From: JAIVGV01 sp031425275 | GTDB taxonomy: Bacteria > Acidobacteriota > Blastocatellia > Pyrinomonadales > Pyrinomonadaceae | Length of the DNA stretch: 64,000 nucleotides | Assembly: GCA_031425275.1 (NCBI GenBank) | Contig: JANPJA010000043.1 | Span: 12,905-76,904 of the forward strand | Reading direction: 5' to 3' | Shown: in pieces, positions 17,068-25,654 of the stretch | Numbering within the stretch: the first letter of the stretch is position 1 | How the letters are laid out: every line of letters begins with the position of its first letter | Program-made: the position numbers and the translations under genes | The notes under the pieces: model-generated | What the model saw: the letters and a program-made list of their open reading frames with translations, nothing else | Database searches by the model: none | What the model was told of the DNA's origin: nothing

Positions 17068-18411
17068 ATGAAGCCGATCATCCGAGTCGAGAATTTGAGC
17101 AAGCAGTACCGCATCGGCGACGCCCGCGCGCCCTACGCGACCTTGCGCGAGCGGATCAACGAGATCGCCGGCGCGCCGCTGAGGCGGCTGGCGGGGCGGC
17201 AAGGGCGGGCCGCCCGCCGGCAGACGATCCGGGCGCTCGACGGGGTCAGCTTCGACGTGCGTCCGGGCGAGGTGGTCGGCATCATCGGGCGCAACGGCTC
17301 CGGCAAATCGACGCTGCTCAAGGCGCTGTCGCTCATCACGGAGCCGACCGCCGGCTCGGTGGAACTCTACGGGCGCTTCGGCAGCCTGCTCGAAGTCGGC
17401 ACGGGCTTTCACCCCGAGTTGACCGGGCGCGAGAACGTCTATCTCAACGGCGCGATCCTCGGGATGAAACGCGGCGAGATTAAAAGTTGCTTCGACGAGA
17501 TCGTGGAGTTCGCCGGCGTCGGCCCCTTCGTCGATACGCCGGTCAAGCGCTACTCCAGCGGGATGTACTTGCGCCTCGCCTTCGCCGTGGCGGCCCACCT
17601 GCGCACGGAGATATTGCTGATCGACGAAGTCCTCGCCGTCGGCGACGCGGAGTTCCAGAAGAAGTGTCTGGGGAAAGTGGAAGGCGTGGCGCGCGAGGGG
17701 CGCACGGTTCTCTTCGTCAGCCACAACATGGGGGCCGTCACCGAGTTGTGCCGGAGAGCCTTGTGGTTTGACGCGGGCCGCCTCCGGTCGGACGGGCCGG
17801 CCCGCGAAGTCGTGGCCGCTTACTTTGCGCAAGCCTACGGCGGGAATCATAAATGGGAGCGGCCTTCGCCCGGCGAACCAGAGGGCGGCGAAGAGAAACC
17901 GGTGTGGCTGCGCTCACTCCGCGTCCGGCAGCAAGACGGGACTGAGGCCGGAGTCGTCCCCTTCGATCAGGGGTTCGCGGCGGAGGTCGAGTATGAAGTG
18001 AAGGCGGCGGCCGCCGCCGACGTGAGCGTCGTCCTGCGCGTCGTCTCGGAGTCGGGGACGGTCGTCTTCATCAGCCGCGACACGGACGCGGCGAACGGCT
18101 GGAGGGGCAAAGCGCGGCCCCTCGGACTTTACGCATCGGCTTGTCACATCCCCGGTAACTTTTTGCGTCCGGGGAGATATTTCCTGACCATCGGCGTCGC
18201 GCGCGGGGGGACGTGGCTCGAACTCAACGAAAATGTTTTGCTGTTTGAAGTAAGCTCGGTCGGCTATCCCCTGAACCCGGAGCGCAAGGGTGTCGTCACG
18301 CCGATCCTCGAATGGAGCACGCGCGCGGCGGGGCCGGCGGATGAAGGCGGAATAACTGCGACGGCCCGTCGTTCGCGGCCCGACGGAACCGGGATAAATT
18401 CTCATGAGTGA
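17068..18411 (+). CDS. wzt: Polysaccharide ABC exporter, ATPase with carbohydrate-binding C-terminus (Wzt)
   Basis: 447 residues. The ATPase domain has Walker A GRNGSGKST (74-82), signature YSSGM (162-166) and Walker B ILLIDE (182-187), followed by a switch His in FVSHNM. After residue 260 an additional beta-rich domain of about 170 residues follows, as in Wzt proteins that recognise the finished O-chain end. This argues for the export route in which a capped polymer is finished before transport. A terminal modification could come from the pyruvyl- or 2OG-type enzymes encoded next. The next ATG overlaps its last codons (ATGAGTGA). Confidence 0.92.
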   Translation: MKPIIRVENLSKQYRIGDARAPYATLRERINEIAGAPLRRLAGRQGRAARRQTIRALDGVSFDVRPGEVVGIIGRNGSGKSTLLKALSLITEPTAGSVELYGRFGSLLEVGTGFHPELTGRENVYLNGAILGMKRGEIKSCFDEIVEFAGVGPFVDTPVKRYSSGMYLRLAFAVAAHLRTEILLIDEVLAVGDAEFQKKCLGKVEGVAREGRTVLFVSHNMGAVTELCRRALWFDAGRLRSDGPAREVVAAYFAQAYGGNHKWERPSPGEPEGGEEKPVWLRSLRVRQQDGTEAGVVPFDQGFAAEVEYEVKAAAAADVSVVLRVVSESGTVVFISRDTDAANGWRGKARPLGLYASACHIPGNFLRPGRYFLTIGVARGGTWLELNENVLLFEVSSVGYPLNPERKGVVTPILEWSTRAAGPADEGGITATARRSRPDGTGINSHE

Positions 18412-19708
18412 CACGGCCGCCAAGGCGCACACGCCGGGGCGGGGCCGGCGACTCGGCATCTTCGGAACCTTCGACGTGGAGAATTACGGCGATCTACTTT
18501 TCCCTCTGCTCGCCGAGGCGGAGCTGGCCCGAAGACTCGGCCCCCTGACGCTGCTCCCCTTCTCCTACGGCGATAAGTCGCCGCCCGATTGGCCCTACGC
18601 CGTGACCTCGTTGACCGAGCTGCCGGCGATGGCCGGCCAACTCGACGGCGTGATCGTCGGCGGCGGACACATCATCAGGTTCGATAAAGAGATCGCCCCC
18701 GGCTACGCCCCGCCCGTCCCGGACATCCACCACCCCACGGGCTACTGGCTCGCGCCCATGCTCGTCGCCCTCGGGCGGGGAACGCCCGTCGTGTGGAACG
18801 CGCCCGCAGTCTATGGTGACATCCCGGCGTGGGCCGAGCCGTTGATGAAGTTGGCCGTCAACGAGAGTCGCTACGTTTCGGTGCGCGACGAGCCGTCGCG
18901 GCAGGCCCTCTTGCGCTTCGCCGACACCGCCGAGATTAACGTCGTCCCCGACACCGCCTTCGGCGTCGCACGTCTCGTCGGCGGGCATCAGCCGTCGCCC
19001 GACTTTCTCCGCCTGCGCGACGCGCACGGTCTGACCGATCCATACCTCGTCGTTCAAGCGACTCCGGCCGCGCGCGACTTCGCCCGCTTCGCGCGGGATC
19101 AGCAAAAGCTTTTTCGCGATTACCGTTTGTTAATACTGCCGGCCGGTCCGTGTTTCGGTGAGAACAACTCGGCCCTGAGCGACGAGCTTCCCGGCATCGT
19201 CGGGTTGCCCGCGTGGCCCCACCCGCTGCTGCTGGCGGAATTGATCGGGCAGTCGTCGGCCGTGGTGGCCGTCAGTCTGCACCTGTCGATCACGGCGCTC
19301 GCCTTCGGCGTGCCGGTCTTCCGGCCGGCCCAAAGCCTGAACGATGAGTATGCGTCGAAGTATGCACTGCTGTCGGAGTTCGACGGGGTGTTCCCCTTCG
19401 ACGCCGAAGACCGGCACGATCCCCGACGATTCGTCGGCCGGCTGGGCCGCCGCGAGCCGTCGCCGGCCGTGTCCGCGACGCTCCGCCGGTTGGACGAGCA
19501 TTGGGATAGAATGGCCGCCGCGCTGCGCCCCACCGGCGAGCCGCCGTCCGCCTCCGAGGCGGTCAGCCGTTTCTGGCAGACGGTGCCGGGATTGCTGGAG
19601 GCGCGTGATGGACAGATGGCCCGCGACCATAATAAGTTGAGGAGACTCGCCGCTCCGCTCCGATATTTGGGGCGGCTACGACGGCGGCGGGTGAAAGCCG
19701 AGTCATGA
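18404..19708 (+). CDS. Polysaccharide pyruvyl transferase family protein
   Basis: 434 residues. It opens LGIFGTFDVENYGDLLFPLL and continues with VIVGGGHIIRF, VVWNAPAVYGD and YVSVRDEPSR, then VVPDTAFG. These are the core motifs of the CsaB/WcaK-type pyruvyl transferases, a GT-B-like fold that adds ketal pyruvate from PEP to sugars. The C-terminal block FGVPVFRP is also typical. It overlaps the wzt stop by 8 bases and is overlapped by the next gene, so the three are coupled. A pyruvate cap on the glycan would fit Wzt's terminal-recognition domain. Confidence 0.82.
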   Translation: MSDTAAKAHTPGRGRRLGIFGTFDVENYGDLLFPLLAEAELARRLGPLTLLPFSYGDKSPPDWPYAVTSLTELPAMAGQLDGVIVGGGHIIRFDKEIAPGYAPPVPDIHHPTGYWLAPMLVALGRGTPVVWNAPAVYGDIPAWAEPLMKLAVNESRYVSVRDEPSRQALLRFADTAEINVVPDTAFGVARLVGGHQPSPDFLRLRDAHGLTDPYLVVQATPAARDFARFARDQQKLFRDYRLLILPAGPCFGENNSALSDELPGIVGLPAWPHPLLLAELIGQSSAVVAVSLHLSITALAFGVPVFRPAQSLNDEYASKYALLSEFDGVFPFDAEDRHDPRRFVGRLGRREPSPAVSATLRRLDEHWDRMAAALRPTGEPPSASEAVSRFWQTVPGLLEARDGQMARDHNKLRRLAAPLRYLGRLRRRRVKAES

Positions 19709-20484
19709 TTGATCTGACCCGAATCGAACAGAGCGCGCTGTCAACCCGGCCTTACGAGTGGGCCTTCGTCGGCGACCTCTTCGCGCCCGCGGCCGCGGCG
19801 GAACTGGTGGCCTCTTACCCGCGCGATCATTTCAAGACGGTCAAGGGCTACGACGGCGAGAAGGGCTACGAGTACGAGGCGCGCTCGCTGATCGCGATGG
19901 GCGGCGCGGCCGCGTCGTATGCCGGCGGCCTCGGCGGCGCGTGGCGGCGGCTGGCCGCCGATCTGTCATCCCCCGCCTACCGGGCGGCGATGACTCGCCT
20001 GACCGCGCGCGACCTCGACTCGTTGCCGATGGAAGTCAACGTCTTTCACTACGGGCCGGGCGCGTGGCTCGGGCCGCACATCGACCTCAAGGAGAAAGTC
20101 GTCACGCACGTGTTTTATTTCAACGAGCGTTGGGACGAGGCGGACGGGGGCTGCTTACAAATTCTTCGTTCGGCGGACATGTCCGACCGGGCCGCCAGCG
20201 TCGCGCCCGTCGTCGGCAACTCGGCCGTGCTGGTGCGCTCGGAAAAATCATGGCACGCCGTATCGCCGGTCGCCGGGGGGTGCCGCCAGTCGCGCTTGAG
20301 CATGACCGTCACCTTCTACAGCCCCGGGTCGATCAGCACGATGTGGCCGCCGGGCGATACGACGCCGCTCCACGAGTACGGGGCGACGCCCGACGCCTCC
20401 GCGCCGAATGTCGCCCCGACTTTATGGAAAAAGTTATACGCGAGGGTCGCGTCGCGCCTGAAGGGGAGGGGCGGGGCGCGCTAA
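19705..20484 (+). CDS. 2OG-Fe(II) oxygenase
   Basis: 259 residues. The double-stranded beta-helix motif is complete: PHID gives His125 and Asp127, SWHAV gives His184, and SRLSMTV gives Arg197 for 2-oxoglutarate. The protein resembles the prolyl-4-hydroxylase-like 2OG-FeII_Oxy_3 group often found in glycan and lipid clusters. It would hydroxylate a cluster product using Fe(II), O2 and 2-oxoglutarate. The start overlaps the previous stop (ATGA), so it is the last gene of the coupled wzt unit. It converges with the glycosyltransferase gene that ends 37 bases away. Confidence 0.85.
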   Translation: MIDLTRIEQSALSTRPYEWAFVGDLFAPAAAAELVASYPRDHFKTVKGYDGEKGYEYEARSLIAMGGAAASYAGGLGGAWRRLAADLSSPAYRAAMTRLTARDLDSLPMEVNVFHYGPGAWLGPHIDLKEKVVTHVFYFNERWDEADGGCLQILRSADMSDRAASVAPVVGNSAVLVRSEKSWHAVSPVAGGCRQSRLSMTVTFYSPGSISTMWPPGDTTPLHEYGATPDASAPNVAPTLWKKLYARVASRLKGRGGAR

Positions 20485-20520
20485 AGTCCTCGCGCCGTCC
20501 GCCGTCCGCCCTCGCGTCGG

Positions 20521-21654
20521 CTAGGGCGTGATGGATTGCCGGCTGACCGGAAGCTTCGCGGTGGCGTCGGCGCTACTGAGGACTGAGTTGAAGACATGGT
20601 GGAGGTGCGGCACTTGTACCTCCGCCGAGTATTTCGCCTCGACGGTCTCGCGGCCCGCCAGCCCCATCTGCTTTCTCAAAGTGGGCGAGTGTAAGAGTCG
20701 CGTCAGCCGGTCGATCCACTCGTCCTCATCGCCGGCGAAAAACCCGTTGTGCCCGTCCTCGATGATGCTGCGGTTGGTCCCCACTGGCGAGCAGACCGCC
20801 GGAATCCCCAGAGCCATGTATTGCAGCGCCTTCATCCCGCACTTGCCGCGCGTCCAGCGGTCGTCGGGGAGGGGCATGATGCCGATGTCGATGGGGCGCA
20901 AGTCTTCGACCTCCGTCCGCGGGTTCCACCGCACCGACTCGACCTCCACCCCTTTCATGCGGTAGTCGCCCGACCCGACGACGCGGAGCTTGAAAGGCTC
21001 GCGCCGCGCTAGTTCTTGCAGCGTGCCCCGCAACCCGTCGAGGTACTGGTACGTGCTGTAACTCCCCGTCCAGCCGATGACGGGCGGGCCGGAGTGCGAC
21101 CCTTGGCCCGCCACGGTGTACTTGACGGTGTCGATGGTCGAGGGGATCACCGACACGCTCTCGTTGACCTGTCGCGCGTAGTCGGCGAGGTACGAGTTGC
21201 CGACGATGACGTGCGCGGCCAGCCGGCAGATGGCGCGCGTCTTGAGGGGGAACTTGAGGAGCCGGAGGTAGCCGCTGGCGGGGCTGACGTAGGTGTAGGG
21301 GAGGAAGATGGCGTCGTCGAAGTCGTAGACGATGGGGACGCCGGCCCGGCGGATCAGCCGCTCGAAGACGGGCGGGCCGAGCAGCGCGGCCTCGTTGTAG
21401 ATGTAGATGAGATCGTAGTCGCCGACGGAGCGCAGGAGGCGGGCGCGGCGGCGGAAGTCGCGCGCGGCCAGTCTCGCCTTCCGCCGCACGTGGCCGGGCC
21501 GGCTGAGCAACTCGTGCAGCTCCGGCGACTTGAAAGGCTCGAAGACGACCTCTACTCCGTACTTACGAAGGAGGGGCTCCCACTGCTCCATCCTGTAACG
21601 CTGCCCCGGTGTCGTGTCGCTCGGCGAGGAGACTAACGCAAGGATTCGCATCAT
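20521..21654 (-). CDS. GT4-type glycosyltransferase
   Basis: 377 residues. GT-B fold: MRILALVSSPSDTTPGQRYRMEQW at the N-terminus, YDLIYIYNEAAL, VYDFDDAIFLPY, HVIVGNSYLADYAR, and VIPSTIDTVKY before the hinge. The C-domain has IGWTGSYST, IDIGIMPLPDDRW and KCGMKALQYMALGIPAVCSPVG, with the donor-binding acidic residues replaced by GMKAL. It closes the polysaccharide cluster on the opposite strand and probably has its own promoter. Sugar specificity unknown. Confidence 0.87.
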   Translation of the reverse strand: MMRILALVSSPSDTTPGQRYRMEQWEPLLRKYGVEVVFEPFKSPELHELLSRPGHVRRKARLAARDFRRRARLLRSVGDYDLIYIYNEAALLGPPVFERLIRRAGVPIVYDFDDAIFLPYTYVSPASGYLRLLKFPLKTRAICRLAAHVIVGNSYLADYARQVNESVSVIPSTIDTVKYTVAGQGSHSGPPVIGWTGSYSTYQYLDGLRGTLQELARREPFKLRVVGSGDYRMKGVEVESVRWNPRTEVEDLRPIDIGIMPLPDDRWTRGKCGMKALQYMALGIPAVCSPVGTNRSIIEDGHNGFFAGDEDEWIDRLTRLLHSPTLRKQMGLAGRETVEAKYSAEVQVPHLHHVFNSVLSSADATAKLPVSRQSITP

Positions 21655-21912
21655 TCATTCATCACCGCGACCGACCCGCGCCGCGGCGGAGAAGCATCGG
21701 AGTATCTGGCTTTCTATAAAATCTGTCGTCTGGAATTTAGCGGTAACTGATGTCACCCGCGCGAGCCGCCATATCATACGCCCCTTCGCCGAAGTCGTTA
21801 AGCGGCGCGCCCACATTTTCGCCCGCCGCCCGCCTATTCATGCCCTCGTGCCCGCTTCACAAAACGATTGGATGCGCTGGCAGAGCCTTATTGTTTTACT
21901 TGACCGATCATC

Positions 21913-24900
21913 TCACATGTTTAATGACCAAAGTGTAAATGCGCCAGTGAAGCCTTTCATCTGCACGCTGTCATGCCGTTCCCACCTCAACTGCGTGTGT
22001 TGTCTGGCCCCGGCTCTGTCCAAATCCTCCTTAGCCCGATCACTCAACCAAATCTCCGCTCCCTTGATCGCGCCCACCACACGGGCGGCAAAGTTCACCG
22101 CACCGCCGAAGACATCGTTTTCTTCCACCTGCATCGGCCCGATGTGAATCCCGGCGCGTATTAGAATCTGCGGATGACCGGGATTGGCTTGCAATGCCTT
22201 GGCATAGTCCAGAGCCTTCTCAACAGAGCGGAACGCCGCCATGAAGCTGTCCCCGATGGTTTTGATTTCGCGCCCCTTGTAATGTTCGATCAACCTTCTG
22301 CTTTGCGCGAAGTGAGTCCGTCGCACTACGTTCATGGACACGTCTTTAATTTCTTCCCCTAGTGCGGTTGAGCCGACAACATCGGTGAAGACGATAGCAA
22401 GCGTAACGCGCTCGTCTCCAGCCCATGTTGTAAAGCTTGGGGTACTGGTCTCACCACGTGCCGATTGAACGAATATCTCGAAATCCCGCTGGCGATCAGC
22501 GGATTGATCCATTGCCGCCACCTTTGAAGCAAACAGCAATCTCTCCTTCGGCTCTGCCAGCGAAACCTTAGCTGTAGCTGTGCAGGGACAATCGAAAGTC
22601 ATCACGCCTCGCTCACGCAGTCGCTTCACATAAGTATCAGGCACCGGGTCGCCACAACTCGCGCAAACGAAGAACCGCACCAAGTCCACGGTGCCATCTA
22701 ACGCGCGGCGGTAGGCATGGGCCAACACAAATTCCTCGAAGTGGAACCGCGTCTCATCGCTCGCCGATTGTCCCTCGTGCTGGTCGTAGAAGATCACCAG
22801 TCGCCCCCGGGCTTCGGCGAACTCGTGCAGATACAGGCCGCACTTGCCGCCCGCCCGCGCTGTGAACACCGCCGCGTTGCGCCACATCTCCGCCCGGCCA
22901 GTGGTGAACAGCCCGCTGTGACCGAGTCGCACTGCCAACGTCGAGTAGAGACTTTGTACCGGGCCGTCGAACGTCACGGCAAGCGCCTTCCCTTTCGGTT
23001 CGGGCGCGGCTTCGTAGTCGCGGATAAATTCCGACGGAAAGACCAAGTAACGACCGTCCTCGGCGCTTTCCCTCAAGGCCAAGTCATGCCGCACCAGTTC
23101 CTCCACTGTAGCGTGCAAGAGCAACTGCTCCTGCTCACGATCTTTGACCTTTTGCTCGTCGGGAACGTAGAACTGACCGACCAACGCCGCGTCTTCCGCA
23201 ACGGAACCGAGGCCATCCGGTTCTTTCTTGGCAGCGTTGACCATTGCTGAGGCGTAGGCATCCAGCAGTTCCGGCTGGAGCAGCACATAGCCGCCGAAAC
23301 TCATTCGACGAATCAAGTCGCGGTTTTCCAATCGGCCAATACAGGTGTCGAACTGATCGCGCAGATTCGACTCTCTCGCCACCACCTCTGGGTTCGCGCG
23401 TGCGAACTCTTCATAAAGCTGAATGGCAGGCGTGATCAGTCGCCCGGTCTCTTTAACTTCTAATAGGAAGGATTTAATGTTGGCAAACAAAACCGACGAC
23501 GAGACCTTTGGAAGCACATCCCACGCGATGGCTTGCTCAATGGCCTGTCGTAGTTCCTTAATCTGCCAGCCTTCTTTGGCACTAGTCTCGTAATACCCTT
23601 CAAACCCGAACTCCTTGAGCAACCCTTCCAGCCGCTCCTTGCTCACCGACACGGTGCCGCGATCCGTGCGGGCCGAGACCAAAAACTTCTTCATAGGCAC
23701 CGCGGATGACCCTTGGCGTTGCTGTGCCAAGCGTAGGGCGCGTTCCCAGTGGCGCACGCCCGCGAGCGGATCGGTCTCGCTGCGTGCATCGAACACCACG
23801 AGGGCCACGGCCACTTCGTTCAGGTGTAGTTGGTGAATCACGCGGTAGCCCGGCTGTCCCGCCAAGTCCCATAGCAGCGTCTCACATGTCTGTTTCTGGC
23901 TGTTGTCCAACTCCATTTCCTGAGATTGGAACGTCCAGACCCGCCGCCCCGGCGTGGAGTCTGTCGCTTCAAAAGGCTCGCCGTTGAGCACTAAGCTAAG
24001 TCCCGACTTGCCCACACCCGTATCACCCAGCAGCACCACCTTCGCATTGACGTAGTGGCTGGAGGGAATTTCACCCAGCAGCACCGCATAGTCTAGCTCC
24101 CAGATGTGGATGAGACGGGCGCGCTCGCCTTCCGGCGTGCCGGGATCGGAACCGACCGTAGCAAGGAGCGGTAGACGCGGGTGGAAGGCGATCCCCGGCA
24201 TACAAGAATTGCTCGTGAGTTCCGGGAAAGTGGCTACACAGGCTCCTGTCTCGGCCTGCCACAAACGAACTGTGCTATCAGGGTCGAGGCCCTTGGACGC
24301 TAGTAGTTTACTGTCCGCCGAGAAGCCCACACAGCCAACAGCCTCGGTATGTCCTTCAAGTACTCGATAGAGCTGACCACTTTCTACATCCCATAGCTTT
24401 ACTGTTTTGTCACCTCCTCCGCTGACCATCCTCCTCCCTGCCGAGTCAAATGCTGAGTTAGTGGCCCAACCATGCCCTACAAGAGTCCGCACAACTTCGC
24501 CGCTGGTTGCGTCGTACACAGCGACATTGTGACTCTCCCCATTAAAATCAGAGCGTCCAATAGCCAGCATCCGGCCCGTCGGGTTGAATGCCACACTAAA
24601 AACCGCAAGCAGTTTCTCTTCTCTCTGGGCTTCGCCGATCTCTTCTCTCTGGGCTTTGCCGATCCTTCGTACTCTCTTGCCACTAGCTACTTCCCAAAGC
24701 ACAACCGAGCCGTCAAAACTCCCGCTGGCTAGCGTTCGGCCTGTAGGGTCGAATGCTAAGGCGGAAACAGAGCTCTTATGCCTCTTGAGCTGCTGATGAA
24801 TAGCACCGCTGCCTACATCCCAAATACGAATACCTATATCCGAAGTCAGGGAATGCTCATTCCCACCTCCGCTGGCCAAGATTTGTCCTGTCGGGTCAAA

Positions 24901-25155
24901 CGCGACGGCCAAAACGCGTTCTGTATGCCCTTGGAGCGTTCGAGCCAACCCGCCCGTCTCGGCATCCCACAACCGGATCGTCGTGTCATCAGACGGCGAC
25001 GCCAGCATCCGTCCGTCCGGCGACCACGCGATGCGCCCTATCGTGTCTGTATGACCTCGCAGCGTGCGTACGAGTTTTACGCCCGGCGGGAGCTTTGGAG
25101 GAGACGCTTCAGATACTCGTCTTGCACTGTCTGTCTTCGACACTTTATTCGCCAT
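21913..25155 (-). CDS. WD40-repeat / Ras-like GTPase / class III nucleotide cyclase fusion protein
   Basis: 1080 residues. Residues 27-355 hold seven WD40 units (GHTDTIGRIAWSPDGRMLAS is the first), enough for one propeller. Residues 370-545 form a Roc-type G domain: P-loop GDTGVGKS (377-384), DLAGQPGY (430-437), a variant G4 SARTD (494-498) and TSAKEG (524-529). A helical/winged region and a possible zinc ribbon (CASCG ... CPC) follow. Residues 913-1080 are a class III cyclase: FTDVVGST (metal Asp 925), KTIGDS (Lys965, Asp969) and VNFAAR (Asn1021, Arg1025). It is a STAND-like sensor with a cAMP/cGMP-type output. A 21-base tandem duplication lies in the fourth blade. Base composition differs from the flanks. 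Confidence 0.85.
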   Translation of the reverse strand: MANKVSKTDSARRVSEASPPKLPPGVKLVRTLRGHTDTIGRIAWSPDGRMLASPSDDTTIRLWDAETGGLARTLQGHTERVLAVAFDPTGQILASGGGNEHSLTSDIGIRIWDVGSGAIHQQLKRHKSSVSALAFDPTGRTLASGSFDGSVVLWEVASGKRVRRIGKAQREEIGEAQREEKLLAVFSVAFNPTGRMLAIGRSDFNGESHNVAVYDATSGEVVRTLVGHGWATNSAFDSAGRRMVSGGGDKTVKLWDVESGQLYRVLEGHTEAVGCVGFSADSKLLASKGLDPDSTVRLWQAETGACVATFPELTSNSCMPGIAFHPRLPLLATVGSDPGTPEGERARLIHIWELDYAVLLGEIPSSHYVNAKVVLLGDTGVGKSGLSLVLNGEPFEATDSTPGRRVWTFQSQEMELDNSQKQTCETLLWDLAGQPGYRVIHQLHLNEVAVALVVFDARSETDPLAGVRHWERALRLAQQRQGSSAVPMKKFLVSARTDRGTVSVSKERLEGLLKEFGFEGYYETSAKEGWQIKELRQAIEQAIAWDVLPKVSSSVLFANIKSFLLEVKETGRLITPAIQLYEEFARANPEVVARESNLRDQFDTCIGRLENRDLIRRMSFGGYVLLQPELLDAYASAMVNAAKKEPDGLGSVAEDAALVGQFYVPDEQKVKDREQEQLLLHATVEELVRHDLALRESAEDGRYLVFPSEFIRDYEAAPEPKGKALAVTFDGPVQSLYSTLAVRLGHSGLFTTGRAEMWRNAAVFTARAGGKCGLYLHEFAEARGRLVIFYDQHEGQSASDETRFHFEEFVLAHAYRRALDGTVDLVRFFVCASCGDPVPDTYVKRLRERGVMTFDCPCTATAKVSLAEPKERLLFASKVAAMDQSADRQRDFEIFVQSARGETSTPSFTTWAGDERVTLAIVFTDVVGSTALGEEIKDVSMNVVRRTHFAQSRRLIEHYKGREIKTIGDSFMAAFRSVEKALDYAKALQANPGHPQILIRAGIHIGPMQVEENDVFGGAVNFAARVVGAIKGAEIWLSDRAKEDLDRAGARQHTQLRWERHDSVQMKGFTGAFTLWSLNM

Positions 25156-25426
25156 AGATCACCTCTCGTTTGTGTGGTGCTGCCTGAACATGACGAGCCT
25201 GAGAGCATTAGCACGACGTGCGCGCCGCGAAAATCTGAGATGCCTACAATTCTCACTTAACGGCCAAATTCTTCTCATAGTCATGTTTTACCGCCACCCA
25301 CCGCCAAACTTCAATCCTTATTTCGAGGCACGCTGTAATCCCACTGAAAGTTACAAGTGGGGATTGTTATTCCGCTCTATCCTATCTGATCTGATCGAAA
25401 CAGACCGGAACTATCAACTCTCCGAC
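25156..25426. other. Intergenic stretch upstream of the WD40-GTPase-cyclase gene
   Basis: A/T-rich relative to the region and presumably holding the leftward promoter. No tRNA, inverted repeat or convincing open frame was seen. The last part merges with the small frame at 25427-25654. Confidence 0.3.
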
Positions 25427-25654
25427 TTACGATTGTGTGTTGGTAGATAAGTGTTGACCAAACCCAACTGTCTGACAGGTCAAATCTAAACTTTTACAGC
25501 TTTCCCCCTCTTGCCCCGGTACTTCAAACCGACCCGCGGCCGGCGGCCCTACCTCTTTTAATTTTCCGTTGATTACATTTAAGGTGTCGCGACGCTCTAC
25601 CCCAGAGAACACGACTTCTACGAGCGCTTTCGGTAAGTAAACCGCAAGCTTCAC
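25427..25654 (-). CDS. Possible 75-residue protein coupled to the DUF58 gene
   Basis: A GTG start overlaps the DUF58 stop as GTGA, the usual sign of translational coupling. The predicted product begins MKLAVYLPKALVEVVF and then becomes low-complexity. I do not recognise it, and its A/T-rich end resembles non-coding sequence. It may be a decayed remnant at the insertion border of the WD40-GTPase-cyclase gene. Confidence 0.25.
   Translation of the reverse strand: MKLAVYLPKALVEVVFSGVERRDTLNVINGKLKEVGPPAAGRFEVPGQEGESCKSLDLTCQTVGFGQHLSTNTQS

Noticed and set aside
25427..25654. Small structured RNA (6S or tmRNA-like)
   Set aside because: No conserved pairing or tmRNA tag was found; only the coupled small frame is listed, at low confidence.
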